Below the pieces are notes generated by a model. That model searched no databases. It had not been told where the DNA came from and was given only the letters and a program-made list of their open reading frames with translations. A stretch of DNA of 64,000 nucleotides from Candidatus Altimarinota bacterium. GTDB lineage: Bacteria; Patescibacteriota; Gracilibacteria; BD1-5; UBA6164. A program made the position numbers and the translations under genes. Of this stretch, positions 15,462 through 24,802 are shown in pieces. The number at the start of each line of letters is the position of its first letter. Position 1 is the stretch's first letter. Location of the stretch: the NCBI GenBank assembly GCA_028697205.1, contig JAQVFO010000001.1, positions 1 through 64,000 on the forward strand. The letters are read 5' to 3'.

Positions 15462-15543
15462 ATGCAAAAATTTTTTGTAATTTGATACTTTTTAAGTATT
15501 CTTATTTTTGTAAAAGCAATTTTAATTTTTTAATATTTTTATT

Positions 15544-16152
15544 TTGAAAATTTTTGTTTTTGATACAGAAACTACATGATTTATAGATAAAAAAGAATCA
15601 GATTTAGATAAACAACCTCATATTATACAATTTGCATGAATTTTATGAACTCTTGAAAATTGAAAATTTAAAGAAGAAAAAAGAGTAGATATATATATAA
15701 ATCCATGAATTTCAATTCCTTATGGTTCAAGTTTAGTCCATCATATTTATGATATAGATGTTCAATGAAAACCTCTAATTTCTGATTCAATTGAAGAAAT
15801 TTTATATTATATTAATACTCCTGATATCATAGTTTGACACAATATAGAATTTGATGAGGATATGGTAAAATTAGAGTTAAAAAGGCTTTGAAGAGAGTAT
15901 GACTATAGACCTAAGCAAGTATTATGTACGATGAAAAACACAGTTGATTTTTGTTCTATTAAGTGAAATTGAGAGAGATTTAAATACCCAAAACTGTGAG
16001 AATTACATAAAACTATATTTTGAGAATATTTTTCATGAGCACATAATGCCTTAGTTGATGTTGAAAATACTTTAAAATGTTTCTTAGAGCTAGTAAAAAA
16101 AGAAGTAATTAAAGTTGAAGAGAGAAAAGAAATTGTGATGAGTTTATTTTAG
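15544..16152 (+). CDS. DnaQ-like 3'-5' exonuclease (DEDDh)
   Basis: A 202-residue exonuclease domain. ExoI motif FDTETTG has D7 and E9, ExoII is IVGHNIEFDEDMV, and ExoIII is HNALVDVENTL with the catalytic His and Asp, so all active-site residues are present. It is shorter than a full epsilon subunit and probably acts as a proofreading or RNase T-like nuclease. The start is taken as TTG at 15544 because the conserved first strand (KIFVFDTE) follows at once and no ATG lies upstream in frame. Confidence 0.85.
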
Positions 16153-16176
16153 TACTATAATCTAACCATTAAATTT

Positions 16177-16401
16177 ATGAGTTATAATGATCTAATAAAT
16201 ATTGATGAATTTTGACAAAAAAAAGAGGAATTTAAAGAAGAAAGATGAGATGTAGCATTTTATTGTAAAGATTGTAGGAAAATAGTTCAAACTAATAGGC
16301 CTAATCCAAATTGATATAAATTTGTATGTAATGAATGTTGATGAAGTAATATTGCTATATGAACTTTTGAGTGATTAAAATCAAACTATAAAATAAAATA
16401 A
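16177..16401 (+). CDS. Small zinc-ribbon protein
   Basis: A 74-residue protein with two knuckles, C30-x2-C33 and C51-x2-C54, around a basic loop, as in zinc-ribbon proteins. The N-terminal 25 residues are acidic and helical. It lies 24 bases after the exonuclease gene, probably in one unit. Function is unknown; a nucleic-acid-binding accessory role is a guess from the fold. Confidence 0.75.
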
Positions 16402-16404
16402 TTT

Positions 16405-16484
16405 AAAATAAAGAATAATAGGAAAATTTAAGTAAAAAATTTAAAAATATATACTTAAATTTATCGCACTATATTCTTTATTTT
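16405..16484 (+). terminator. Large nested hairpin after the zinc-ribbon gene
   Basis: Outer arms AAAATAAAGAATA/TATTCTTTATTTT (13 bp) at 16405-16417 and 16472-16484 enclose inner arms AAATTTAAGT/ACTTAAATTT (10 bp). A T-rich run follows. It is much larger than the other terminators here, so a structured RNA is possible. Confidence 0.55.
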
Positions 16485-16666
16485 TTAGTTTTTTTAAAAA
16501 AAGATTTGCATTTTTATATACATCGTATATATTGTATATATAGATTTAAAAGAATAAGAGAATAAATAGATAAAAGTTTATACAATTTTTTCATCTTAAG
16601 TTATTTTTTTCTCATTAACTTTTATTCTATTTAAAATCTAAAATTTATAATTTAAAATTTCTAAAT
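16485..16666 (+). promoter_or_regulatory. recA upstream region with leader hairpin
   Basis: A non-coding region. A TATA-rich stretch near 16515-16541 probably holds the recA promoter. Arms AATAGATAAAAGTT and AACTTTTATTCTATT (about 16565 and 16617) can pair with one bulge and would form a leader hairpin close to the start codon. I see no known LexA-type operator. Confidence 0.4.
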
Positions 16667-17653
16667 ATGGATAAGAAAGAAGCTTTAGCTAATGCTCTAT
16701 CAATGATAGAAAAACAATTTGGTAAAGGATCTATTATGCTTTTATGAGATCATAGTGCATGACAAAAAATTGAAACTAATTCTTCAGGTTCTTTAGGTCT
16801 TGATATTGCACTTTGAGGTTGATATGGTAAATGAAGAATAGTAGAGATTTATGGTCCTGAATCATCAGGTAAAACTACATTGACTCTTCATGCAATTGCA
16901 GAAGTTCAAAAAGCAGGTTGAAATGCAGCTTTCATAGATGCAGAACATGCTTTAGATCCAGATTATGCCAGAAAAATATGAGTTGATACAAATAATTTAA
17001 TTATATCACAACCAGACTATGGAGAACAAGCTTTAGAAATAGTTGATTCATTAGTTCGTTCTTGAGCTGTTGATTTAATAGTTGTTGATTCTGTTGCAGC
17101 TCTTACTCCAAAAGCAGAAATAGAATGAGAAATGTGAGATAGTCATATGTGATTACAAGCAAGACTTATGAGTCAAGCACTTAGAAAAATTACATGAGTT
17201 GTAAGTAAAAGTTGATGTACTGTTATATTTATCAATCAAATTAGAATGAAAATTTGAGTTATGTTTGGTAATCCAGAAACTACGACTTGAGGTAATGCAC
17301 TTAAATTTTATGCTTCTCAAAGACTTGAGATAAGAAAAAAAGATAAAATTGAAGAATGAGCTTGAGATTGAAAAACAATTACATGAAATAGAGTTAGAGT
17401 AAAAGTAATCAAAAATAAAATTGCTCCTCCATTTAGAGAGGCTGAGTTTGATGTACTTTATAATGAATGAATAAGTAAAGTATGAGAAACTCTTGATATA
17501 TGAACTGAACTATGAATTATCAAAAAATCATGAGCTTTCTATAGCTACTGAGAAACTAAGTTAGGGCAATGAAGAGAAAATGCTAAACAATTTTTAAGAG
17601 AAAATGATGCTCTTGAAAAAGAGATTGAAGAAGTTATAAAAAATAGTTTATAA
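16667..17653 (+). CDS. recA: RecA recombinase
   Basis: A 328-residue RecA, slightly shorter than the E. coli protein. Walker A GPESSGKT is at 63-70, Walker B follows as VDLIVVDSVAAL, L2-region [20 protein letters not shown] is present, and so is the KNKIAPPFREAEFD segment. The acidic C-terminal tail is short. It binds single-stranded DNA and drives strand exchange and repair. Numerous conserved Gly positions are TGA codons, which makes this gene a good test of the code. It is monocistronic and ends in a strong terminator. Confidence 0.97.
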
Positions 17654-17656
17654 AAA

Positions 17657-17693
17657 AAAAGACTTTGTTAAATTTTTAGCAAAGTCTTTTTTA
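17657..17693 (+). terminator. Hairpin terminator of recA
   Basis: Stem AAAAGACTTTG/CAAAGTCTTTT with a 12-base loop and T tract. Confidence 0.9.
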
Positions 17694-17770
17694 TCAGTTT
17701 TCTTGCCTTTTTTTGCTTTTTGCTTATATTTTATGCATTACAAATTTAGTAAAATAAACAAAAAGTTTTT

Positions 17771-20140
17771 ATGAAATATTCTTATAAAGTTTTAAAAAGT
17801 TATCTACCATTTTTAGAATCAGGGAAACAAGTTGCAGATGATATAATAATGCATACTGCTGAAGTTGAAGAAATACATTCTAAAAAGAAAGATTTTGAAA
17901 ATATAGTTTATGGTAAAATTACAAAAATTGAAGCTCATCCTGATGCAAATGCTTTGAGAGTTTGTATGGTTGATGTATGAGAAAGTGAAGATGTACAGAT
18001 TGTTTGTTGATGATCTAATCTAGAAGTTAACCAATGAGTTGCAGTTGCAAAGATATGAGCTAGTGTATTGTGGCATGGTCAGTGAGAACCAGTTATAATG
18101 AAAAAAACATCTATAAGATGAGTAGATTCTTATGGTATGATTTGTGCGTCTGAAGAAATATGATTAAAAACTAAATTTCCAGCAAAAGATGAAAAAGAAA
18201 TACTTGATTTATCATCTATTAAAGCTAAGGTTTGAACTAACTTAGCAGAAGTATTAAATGAAGATGATGAAATAATAGAAATAGACAATAAATGAATAAA
18301 TCATAGGCCAGATATGTTTTCGTATGTTTGAATAGCCAGAGAGTTGGCAGTTATTAACTGACAGAAAATATGATTGGAGTATGAAAAAAATGATTTTTCA
18401 AAAGAAAAAGATTTATGAATAAAAAACGAAATTCCAGAAGTAGTAAAAAGATATATATGATTAAAAGTTTATTGAGTTTCAAATATAGATTCTCCAGATG
18501 AGGTAAAACAAGTAGTTGAAGCTTCAGGAAATAATTCTAAATGATTGCTTGTTGATATAAGTAATTATTCACTTTATCTTTATGGTCAACCAACTCATTG
18601 TTTTGATGCTGATAAAATAATCTGAAATATAGTTATAAGATTTGCAAAAAATGATGAAGAATTTATAGCACTTGATGGGAAAACTTATAAATTATCAATT
18701 GAAGACATAGTCATTGCTGATAGTGAAAAGGTTTTGGCTCTTGGTTGAGTTATTGGTTGAGCTTTATCTGCTGTTTCTGATACTACAAAATCTGTAGTTA
18801 TAGAGTGAGCAAATTTTAATCCAAAAACAGTTAGAAAAACTGGAAGAAGGCATGGTATAAGAACTGATAGTTTAAATGTATTTGAAAAAGATATTCCTAC
18901 AGATTTATCTATTTATTGAGTAAGTTTAATTTATAGAAATTTAAAAAATTTATTTCCTGATTTAAAGATTGAATGATTTTCAGATATTTATCCAAAAAAT
19001 CAAGAAGTTGTAAAAGTACCTTTTGATTTGAATTTTATAAATAATTTAATATGAGCAAAATATAATGAAAAGGAAGCTTTAGAAATTCTTGAAAAATTGT
19101 GATTAAAACTAGATTGAAAAAATTTAGTAGTTCCATTTTATAGAACAGATTTACATTATAAAGCCGATATTGCAGAGGAAGTAGCAAGAATTAACTGACT
19201 TAACAACATTGAAACTACAATTCCAAGAATCAACCTTTGAGCGATTATTCAAGATAATATTTATAAACTTAAAAATGATATAAGAGACTATTTTGTTGAT
19301 AGAGGATTTTTTGATATGTATAATTATAGCTTTGTAAATGAAGAGTTAATGAAAAAAGTTTGATGAAACACTGAAAATTTAGTTCCATTAAAAAATAGCT
19401 TAAGTGAAGATATGACACATATGAGATGAAGTCTAATCCCAAACCTTATGTTATCTTTGGAAAAAAATATAAGGCAAAAACAGGATTTGAAATTATTTGA
19501 GTTTGAAAAAGTTTTTAAATTTGATCAAAATAAAGTTTTAGAAAATTATAATATTTCTTGAGTTATAACAAGTGAAAGAGATATGGTTTATTATGATTTA
19601 CAAAAAGTTATTTCAGATCTATTTAAAAAAATTTGAGTGGATAACTATATGTTTCAAACTCCAAAGAATTATCCTACTTTTGTTCATAAGTGAAGAACTG
19701 CTAGTATTGTAGTTAGGGGGCAAGAAATAGGATTTATATGAGAAATTCACCCATTTATTGCAAAAAGTTTTGATATAAGTAGTAGAGTTTGATTTTTTGA
19801 GATTGATGCTGATAAACTAAAAAATATAATATACAATAAGGTAAAAGCTCGTGAAGTTTCTCAATTCCAAGAAAATAACTTTGATTTAAGTTTTGTTGTA
19901 CCAAAAGATCTAGTTTGAAAAGATATTTTTGTAACTATAGCAAAAACAGATACTAAGGTTATTCAAAAAGTTGAACTATTTGATATATATGAAAATGAAG
20001 ATAAATTACCTTGAAAGAGAAGTTTAAGTTTCAAGATATTTATACAATCACTTGATGAAACACTATCTGATGAAACAAAAAATAACTTAATAAAAAGTAT
20101 AATTGAAAGAGTAGCTAGAGTATGATGAGTTTTGAGATAA
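17771..20140 (+). CDS. pheT: Phenylalanyl-tRNA synthetase beta chain
   Basis: A 789-residue protein, the normal bacterial length. It begins MKYSYKVLKSYLPFLESGKQ, has the tRNA-binding OB domain (KIEAHPDANALRVCMVDVGE), the B3/B4 editing module, DNA-binding-like B5 (motif with ADIAEEVARINGLNNI), the inactive catalytic core and the C-terminal anticodon-binding domain (VSQFQENNFDLSFVVPKDL). PheRS works as an alpha2beta2 tetramer, but pheS is not adjacent, so the two subunits are encoded apart in this genome. Confidence 0.95.
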
Positions 20141-20442
20141 ACTTGATAAAAAACAAAAAATCATTATATTTAGCTTATCTGTTTTATAGGCTGCACGAAG
20201 CTTAGATTTTTTTCCTTACAAAAACAATCTATGAAAGAGGTTCCAATTTGTAATAGAGGGTAGGACTTATCCAAGGATACTTCTTCGAATCGATTACGGG
20301 CTTCTTTAATTCCTACTATAAGAAGGAATACAAAAATTTGCTTTCTGACCTTAAAATGGATGAAAATACAAAATAGAAAATGTAAGTGTTCTAATGAATC
20401 TTTATGTTTTTTATTTTGCATTTATATTATTAATAAAAATTT
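20141..20442. ncRNA. Candidate structured RNA or unassigned intergenic sequence
   Basis: This 300-base gap between pheT and a ferredoxin gene has visibly higher G+C than other gaps and contains tRNA-like words such as TTCGAATCGATTACGGGC around 20284. An 83-codon frame is open on the minus strand, but it uses no TGA-Gly and has no family features, so I prefer an RNA. I could not match RNase P, tmRNA, SRP or 6S consensus motifs. Strand is unknown. Confidence 0.3.
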
Positions 20443-20673
20443 ATGTTGCTTAGTGAAGAACAAATCCAAAAACTAAAGGAAGCTTGAGTTAGATACCCTG
20501 ATGTAAATGAAACTTGTATATGATGTAGTGCTTGTGTTGCTATATCTTGAGACGTTTTTGATTTAAATGATGAATGAAAATCTGTTGTAATTGATTTACC
20601 ATCATATGAAAATTTGTGAGTTGATGATTCTATAATGGCATGTCCTGTTAATGCAATTAGTTGGAAAAATTAA
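20443..20673 (+). CDS. Single-cluster 4Fe-4S ferredoxin
   Basis: A 76-residue protein with C25-x2-C28-x2-C31 and the distal C67-P, the pattern of a monocluster [4Fe-4S] ferredoxin. The acidic surface (DLNDEG, YENLGVDDS) is typical. It would carry low-potential electrons in the cytoplasm; the partner cannot be named because the neighbours (pheT and an ABC-F gene) are unrelated. It stands alone and ends in the most stable hairpin of the window. Confidence 0.88.
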
Positions 20674-20674
20674 A

Positions 20675-20726
20675 AAAACAACAAAATAAAAGACTAGATT
20701 TATCTAGTCTTTTATTTTGTTGTTTT
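20675..20726 (+). terminator. Very long perfect hairpin terminator
   Basis: 24-bp perfect stem (AAAACAACAAAATAAAAGAC... and its complement) with a 4-base loop TTTA. Its symmetric A/T flanks allow it to act in both directions. Confidence 0.9.
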
Positions 20727-20876
20727 AGTATAAATTGCTAATATTATTGATAGGATACTAATTGAATATATGATAAAAATAATTTACATTATTAATTACC
20801 AAGAGGTTAATAAACTTGCAAATTTTCATTTTTTTATATAATAAAACAGATTTTAATATTTTCCTAAATTACAAAA

Positions 20877-22331
20877 ATGGCAGTATCAAATGAAACAGTA
20901 ATAAGCTTCAAATGAGTAGAGTTTTTTTATGATTTCAGAAAACCTATTTTACAAGATGTATCATTCAATGTTAGAAAATGAAGCAAGATAACTATAATGT
21001 GACAAAATTGAGCTTGAAAATCAACTATATTTAAACTTATTAACTGAAGCTTAGAAAAAAAAGCTTGAGTTATAAATGTTGATAAAAAATTAACAATTGC
21101 TACTTGATATCAAGTAGTTTTGCCTGAAGATAAAGAACTTACAGTCGGGGAGTTTTTTAGAAAATATTTTCCAGATAAAACAGTTTTTAATATAGATAAA
21201 CAAATAGCTGAAATTCTTGATGTAGTTAATTTAAAAGCTCCACTTACAAAACACATTAAAGCATTTTCAGGATGACAACAAGCAAGACTTTTGCTTGCTG
21301 CAGCACTTATTCAAAATCCAGATATTTTATTACTTGATGAGCCAACAAATAATCTAGATAAAGATGGGATTTGGCATCTGACTACATTTCTACAAAATTA
21401 TAAAAAAACAGTTTTAGTTATATCTCATGATGCTGAATTCTTAAATAGTTTTACTGATTGAGTATTGTATTTAGATGTTCATACAAAACATGTTGAACAA
21501 TTTGTTTGAGATTACAATGATGTAGTAGAACAAATCAAAAGAAATATAGAAAAAGAAAATATGGCAAATGCTCGTCTTGCTAAAGAAGCACAAGCAAAAA
21601 AAGAGCAAGCAGAAAAATTTGCACATAAATGAGGTAAACTTAGACTTGTGGCAAAAAAGATGAGAGAAGCAGCTGATGAGATGGAAGACGATATAGTTGA
21701 TACAAGAAAAGAAGATAAAACTATAAGAGAATTTACAATTCCACTTCAAGAAGAAATTGGTTGAGTGTTACTTAAAATTCACTCAGTTCATATAATGAGC
21801 CATGATGAGCCTATTGTTAGAGATGTAGAAGTAGAATTAAGAAAAGATGACCACTTACTTTTATCTTGACCAAATTGAATAGGGAAATCAACTTTACTTG
21901 AGAAAATAGTTTCAGGGAAAGAAGATGGATGTACTTTAACTCCTTGAGTAAAAATAGGTTATTATAGACAAGATTTTTCAAATCTTGATTTTAACCAAAC
22001 AGTTTATGATTGTTTAAGAGAAGCAGCATGAGAAAATATGCCAGAACAAGAATTCAGAGCAACAGCAGCTTGATTTCTTATAAATTGAGATGTTATGAAA
22101 GCAAATATCTGAGATCTTTCAGAATGACAAAAATGATTAGTTGCATTTTGTAGACTAGTATTCTTAAAACCAGGTATTCTTATACTTGATGAACCAACAA
22201 ATCATATAAACTTTAGACATATTCCGGTTATAGCAAAAGCACTAGATGAATTTAAATGATGAATGATATTAGTTTCACATATTGATGAATTTGTGTGGCA
22301 AATAAGAATTGATCAGTATTTAGATTTATAA
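20877..22331 (+). CDS. ABC-F family ATPase
   Basis: A 484-residue soluble protein with two ABC domains and no membrane segments. NBD1 has GQNGAGKST, FSGGQQARLLLAAAL and ILLLDEPTNNLD; the charged helical linker is rich in Lys/Glu/Ala. NBD2 has SGPNGIGKST and ILILDEPTNHINF, but its signature is LSEGQKG instead of LSGGQ, so the second site looks degenerate. ABC-F proteins bind the ribosomal E site and act in translation or antibiotic protection. A second, longer ABC-F is encoded at 36667-38379. Confidence 0.9.
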
Positions 22332-22353
22332 AAATTTTAAAATTACCTTTAAT

Positions 22354-22410
22354 AATAAATATTACATAGTTTGATTTCAATAAAAAAATTAAATTGATGT
22401 AATATTTATT
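22354..22410 (+). other. Long inverted repeat before the ECF sigma gene
   Basis: 14-bp perfect arms AATAAATATTACAT/ATGTAATATTTATT separated by 29 bases that are themselves partly self-complementary. It ends 16 bases before the sigma factor start. It could be the terminator of the ABC-F gene or an operator/leader of the sigma gene. Confidence 0.5.
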
Positions 22411-22426
22411 ATATTTAAACGTCATT

Positions 22427-22936
22427 ATGAATGAAGAAATAAAAATATTATTGAAAAAATTATATGATGATAATGTAGATTCTTTGTATAGATATGCTTA
22501 TTTTAAGCTTAATTCTAAAGATGATGCTTTAGATATTATACAAGAGGCATTTTATAAATTATGAGTTGAATTAAATAAATGAAATGATATAAAAGATTTA
22601 AAATCTTATATTTATCGTATAGTATCAAATAAGATTATTGATTATTATAAAAAAAATAAGCCGATATCATTGGAGGAGCATTTAGAAGAATTTTGAGATA
22701 ATTTTTCTGATAATACTGATATGGAAAACTTAATTCATGCAAAACTAGAAGCAGAAAAAATTTATAATATACTTGCAACTCTTGATGATTTTGAAAAAGA
22801 TATATTTCTATTAAGATTTATGGAAGATGTATCACCAAAGGAAATAGCTGAAATATATTGAAAAGATGTAAATACAATAACAGTTAGGTTACATAGAATA
22901 AAAGATAAAGTAAAATCCAAGTTTGAAAGCTCTTAA
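22427..22936 (+). CDS. ECF-type RNA polymerase sigma factor
   Basis: A 169-residue sigma-70 family protein with region 2 (YRYAYFKLNSKDDALDIIQEAFYKL and SYIYRIVSNKIIDYYKK) and region 4 (FLLRFMEDVSPKEIAEIYGK, VNTITVRLHRIKDKVKS). Regions 1.1 and 3 are absent, as in group IV (ECF) sigma factors. The next gene, 12 bases downstream, encodes a membrane protein of the DUF5667 type, which often pairs with such sigma factors, presumably as its regulator. The signal sensed is unknown. Confidence 0.9.
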
Positions 22937-22948
22937 TTTTAAAAAATT

Positions 22949-23947
22949 ATGAATAATAAATTTAAAAATATAAAAAAATTACTTCATTTAAGTACTAAAG
23001 AAAAGGCTAATTTATGGGAAAAAATAGAAAGTAATATATTTTCTTATGAAAAAAATGTAAGAATATTAGATAATAGTAGTCTTAATAATTGAGAAATAAT
23101 AAAAGATTCTCAAATTTTACATTTTAATAAAAAAAGTATGTTAGCTACTATTATTACAAGTTTACTTATTATGTTATCTGGATGAGTGTCTTTTGCCGCA
23201 GAAACATCTGTTCCTTGAGATTTACTTTATCCTATAAAAGTTAATGTTAATGAAGCAGTTCAAAGTGCATTTACTTTATGAGCTGAAAATGAAGCAAATC
23301 TTCAATTACATCTTATAGAAGAAAGAGTTAAAGAAAAGGCTGCATTAGAAGCAGAATGAAAATTAACTGCAGATGTAGATAGTGAGATAAAAGCTAGAAT
23401 TGAGAAACATTCAGAAAATTTTGAAAAAGAAAAAGAATCAATTCAAAATAAATGAGATGATGAAGTTGCTAGTAAATTGGAATTAAGATTTTCATCACTT
23501 ATAGATAACTTTTGAATACAAACTGCAATTCAAGCTTGAGGTGATGTAAATTTAGGTTCTTGATCTACTAGACAAGAAAGGGAAAGAAATGAAGAGAGAA
23601 ATGAAAATGAATACAAAAATGAGGTTTCTAGTTGAAAAACTGATAATGAAAATGATGATTCAGATAGTATTTCTATATGAGTTGATGGAGCAGTAAATGT
23701 AGGTCTTTGAAATCGTAATGAGACTAGAAATGATGATATAAGAAATTCAGAAGATAATTATAAATGAGATGATAATAGTGTGAGAACAAATACATCTTTA
23801 AAGACTGAATTAGAAAATAACAATTCTGAAATAAAAGCTGATGTAAATACTGATTTATGAACTTCTTTAAATGATGATAAATGAGACTGAGAAGATGAAT
23901 CAATTACTTCAGGGTTAAAAATAAAATGATGAGTAGATATTAAATAA
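22949..23947 (+). CDS. DUF5667-type membrane protein, likely anti-sigma partner
   Basis: A 332-residue protein with a cytoplasmic N-terminus of about 65 residues, one membrane helix (MLATIITSLLIMLSGGVSFA) and an exported domain starting ETSVPGDLLYPIKVNVNEAV, the hallmark of DUF5667. A long helix (NLQLHLIEERVKEKAALEAE) follows. The C-terminal 130 residues are low-complexity, rich in Asn, Asp, Glu and Gly. Its position right after an ECF sigma factor suggests that it holds or releases the sigma factor in response to an envelope signal; that is inference from context. Confidence 0.75.
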
Positions 23948-23959
23948 TAATCTGAAACT

Positions 23960-24000
23960 AAAAAAGACTATTAAAAATTTAATTTTTAATAGTCTTTTTT
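23960..24000 (+). terminator. Hairpin terminator
   Basis: Stem AAAAAAGACTATTAAAAA/TTTTTAATAGTCTTTTTT with a 5-base loop. It ends the sigma/DUF5667 unit. Confidence 0.9.
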
Positions 24001-24076
24001 AAATATATGTTTTTCTTTTGACTTTTAAGTTGGATTTTATATATTTCAAATGATTATTAATTTAATATTTTTAAAT

Positions 24077-24637
24077 ATGACTACACAAAATACTTATCCA
24101 AAATCTATGATGCATTTTCATCTTTTATGATTATTACTTGTTCTTACAGCATATATAGTAATTTCTATGACAGATTTATTTCCTAAATGAAGTATTTTTC
24201 ACAATGTTGTCTTACAAACACACTTTTTTGTAGGTCTTTTAGTACTTGTGCTTGTGTTTCCTCGTTTAATTTTACGTATGAGAAAATATAAAGAAATTCC
24301 TCCTATTACTCCAGAACTTACTAAAGTTAATAAAATTTTTGTAAATATTGGACATAAAGCTTTATATGTATGGATGTTACTTATGCCTTTATTTGGTTGG
24401 GCTTTGGCTAGTGCAACATATGGTAGTTTTGATATTTATGGTATTCAAATTCCTGGAATAGTACCTCAGAGTAGAGATAATATGATATTATTTCGTGACC
24501 TGCATGAAATGTTTTGAGGAATTGGTATGGTATTAATTTCATGACATGTAGCTATGGCCTTATGGCACCATTTTAAAATGCAAGATGATACAATTACACG
24601 TATGTTTCCATGGTTTAAATGGAGAATAAAGAAATAA
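24077..24637 (+). CDS. Cytochrome b561 family protein
   Basis: A 186-residue protein with four membrane helices and the His pattern of the bacterial b561 (YodB/CybB) family: H14/H16 region in MMHFHLLGLLL, H in VLQTHFFVGLL, GHKALYVWMLLMPLFGW, LHEMFGGIG and SGHVAMALWHHF. These would ligate one or two b hemes and move electrons across the membrane. It is monocistronic with its own terminator. No other respiratory gene is visible in the window, so its electron donor and acceptor are unknown. Confidence 0.85.
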
Positions 24638-24673
24638 AAAAAAGATTATCTTAATTTTAAGATAATCTTTTTT
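24636..24673 (+). terminator. Hairpin terminator of the b561 gene
   Basis: Stem AAAAAGATTATCTTAA/TTAAGATAATCTTTTT followed by Ts. Confidence 0.88.
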
Positions 24674-24738
24674 AATAATTTTTTGTTGGTTATTGTTTAA
24701 AGGATTAAAAGAGCAATTAAAGAAATATAAAATATATA

Positions 24739-24766
24739 TTGACAATATGTAATATAATTTTATAAT
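24739..24766 (+). promoter_or_regulatory. Consensus sigma-70-type promoter
   Basis: TTGACA (24739-24744), 16-base spacer and TATAAT (24761-24766), 36 bases before the start codon at 24803. Both boxes are perfect. Confidence 0.8.
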
Positions 24767-24802
24767 AAGTTTAAAATTTTAAAAAATTAGCCAATCAAAC
24801 AA

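Noticed and set aside
20170-20421. 83-codon minus-strand ORF between pheT and the ferredoxin gene
   Set aside because: It has no family features and no TGA-Gly, and its base composition differs from real genes here. A structured RNA explains the region better.
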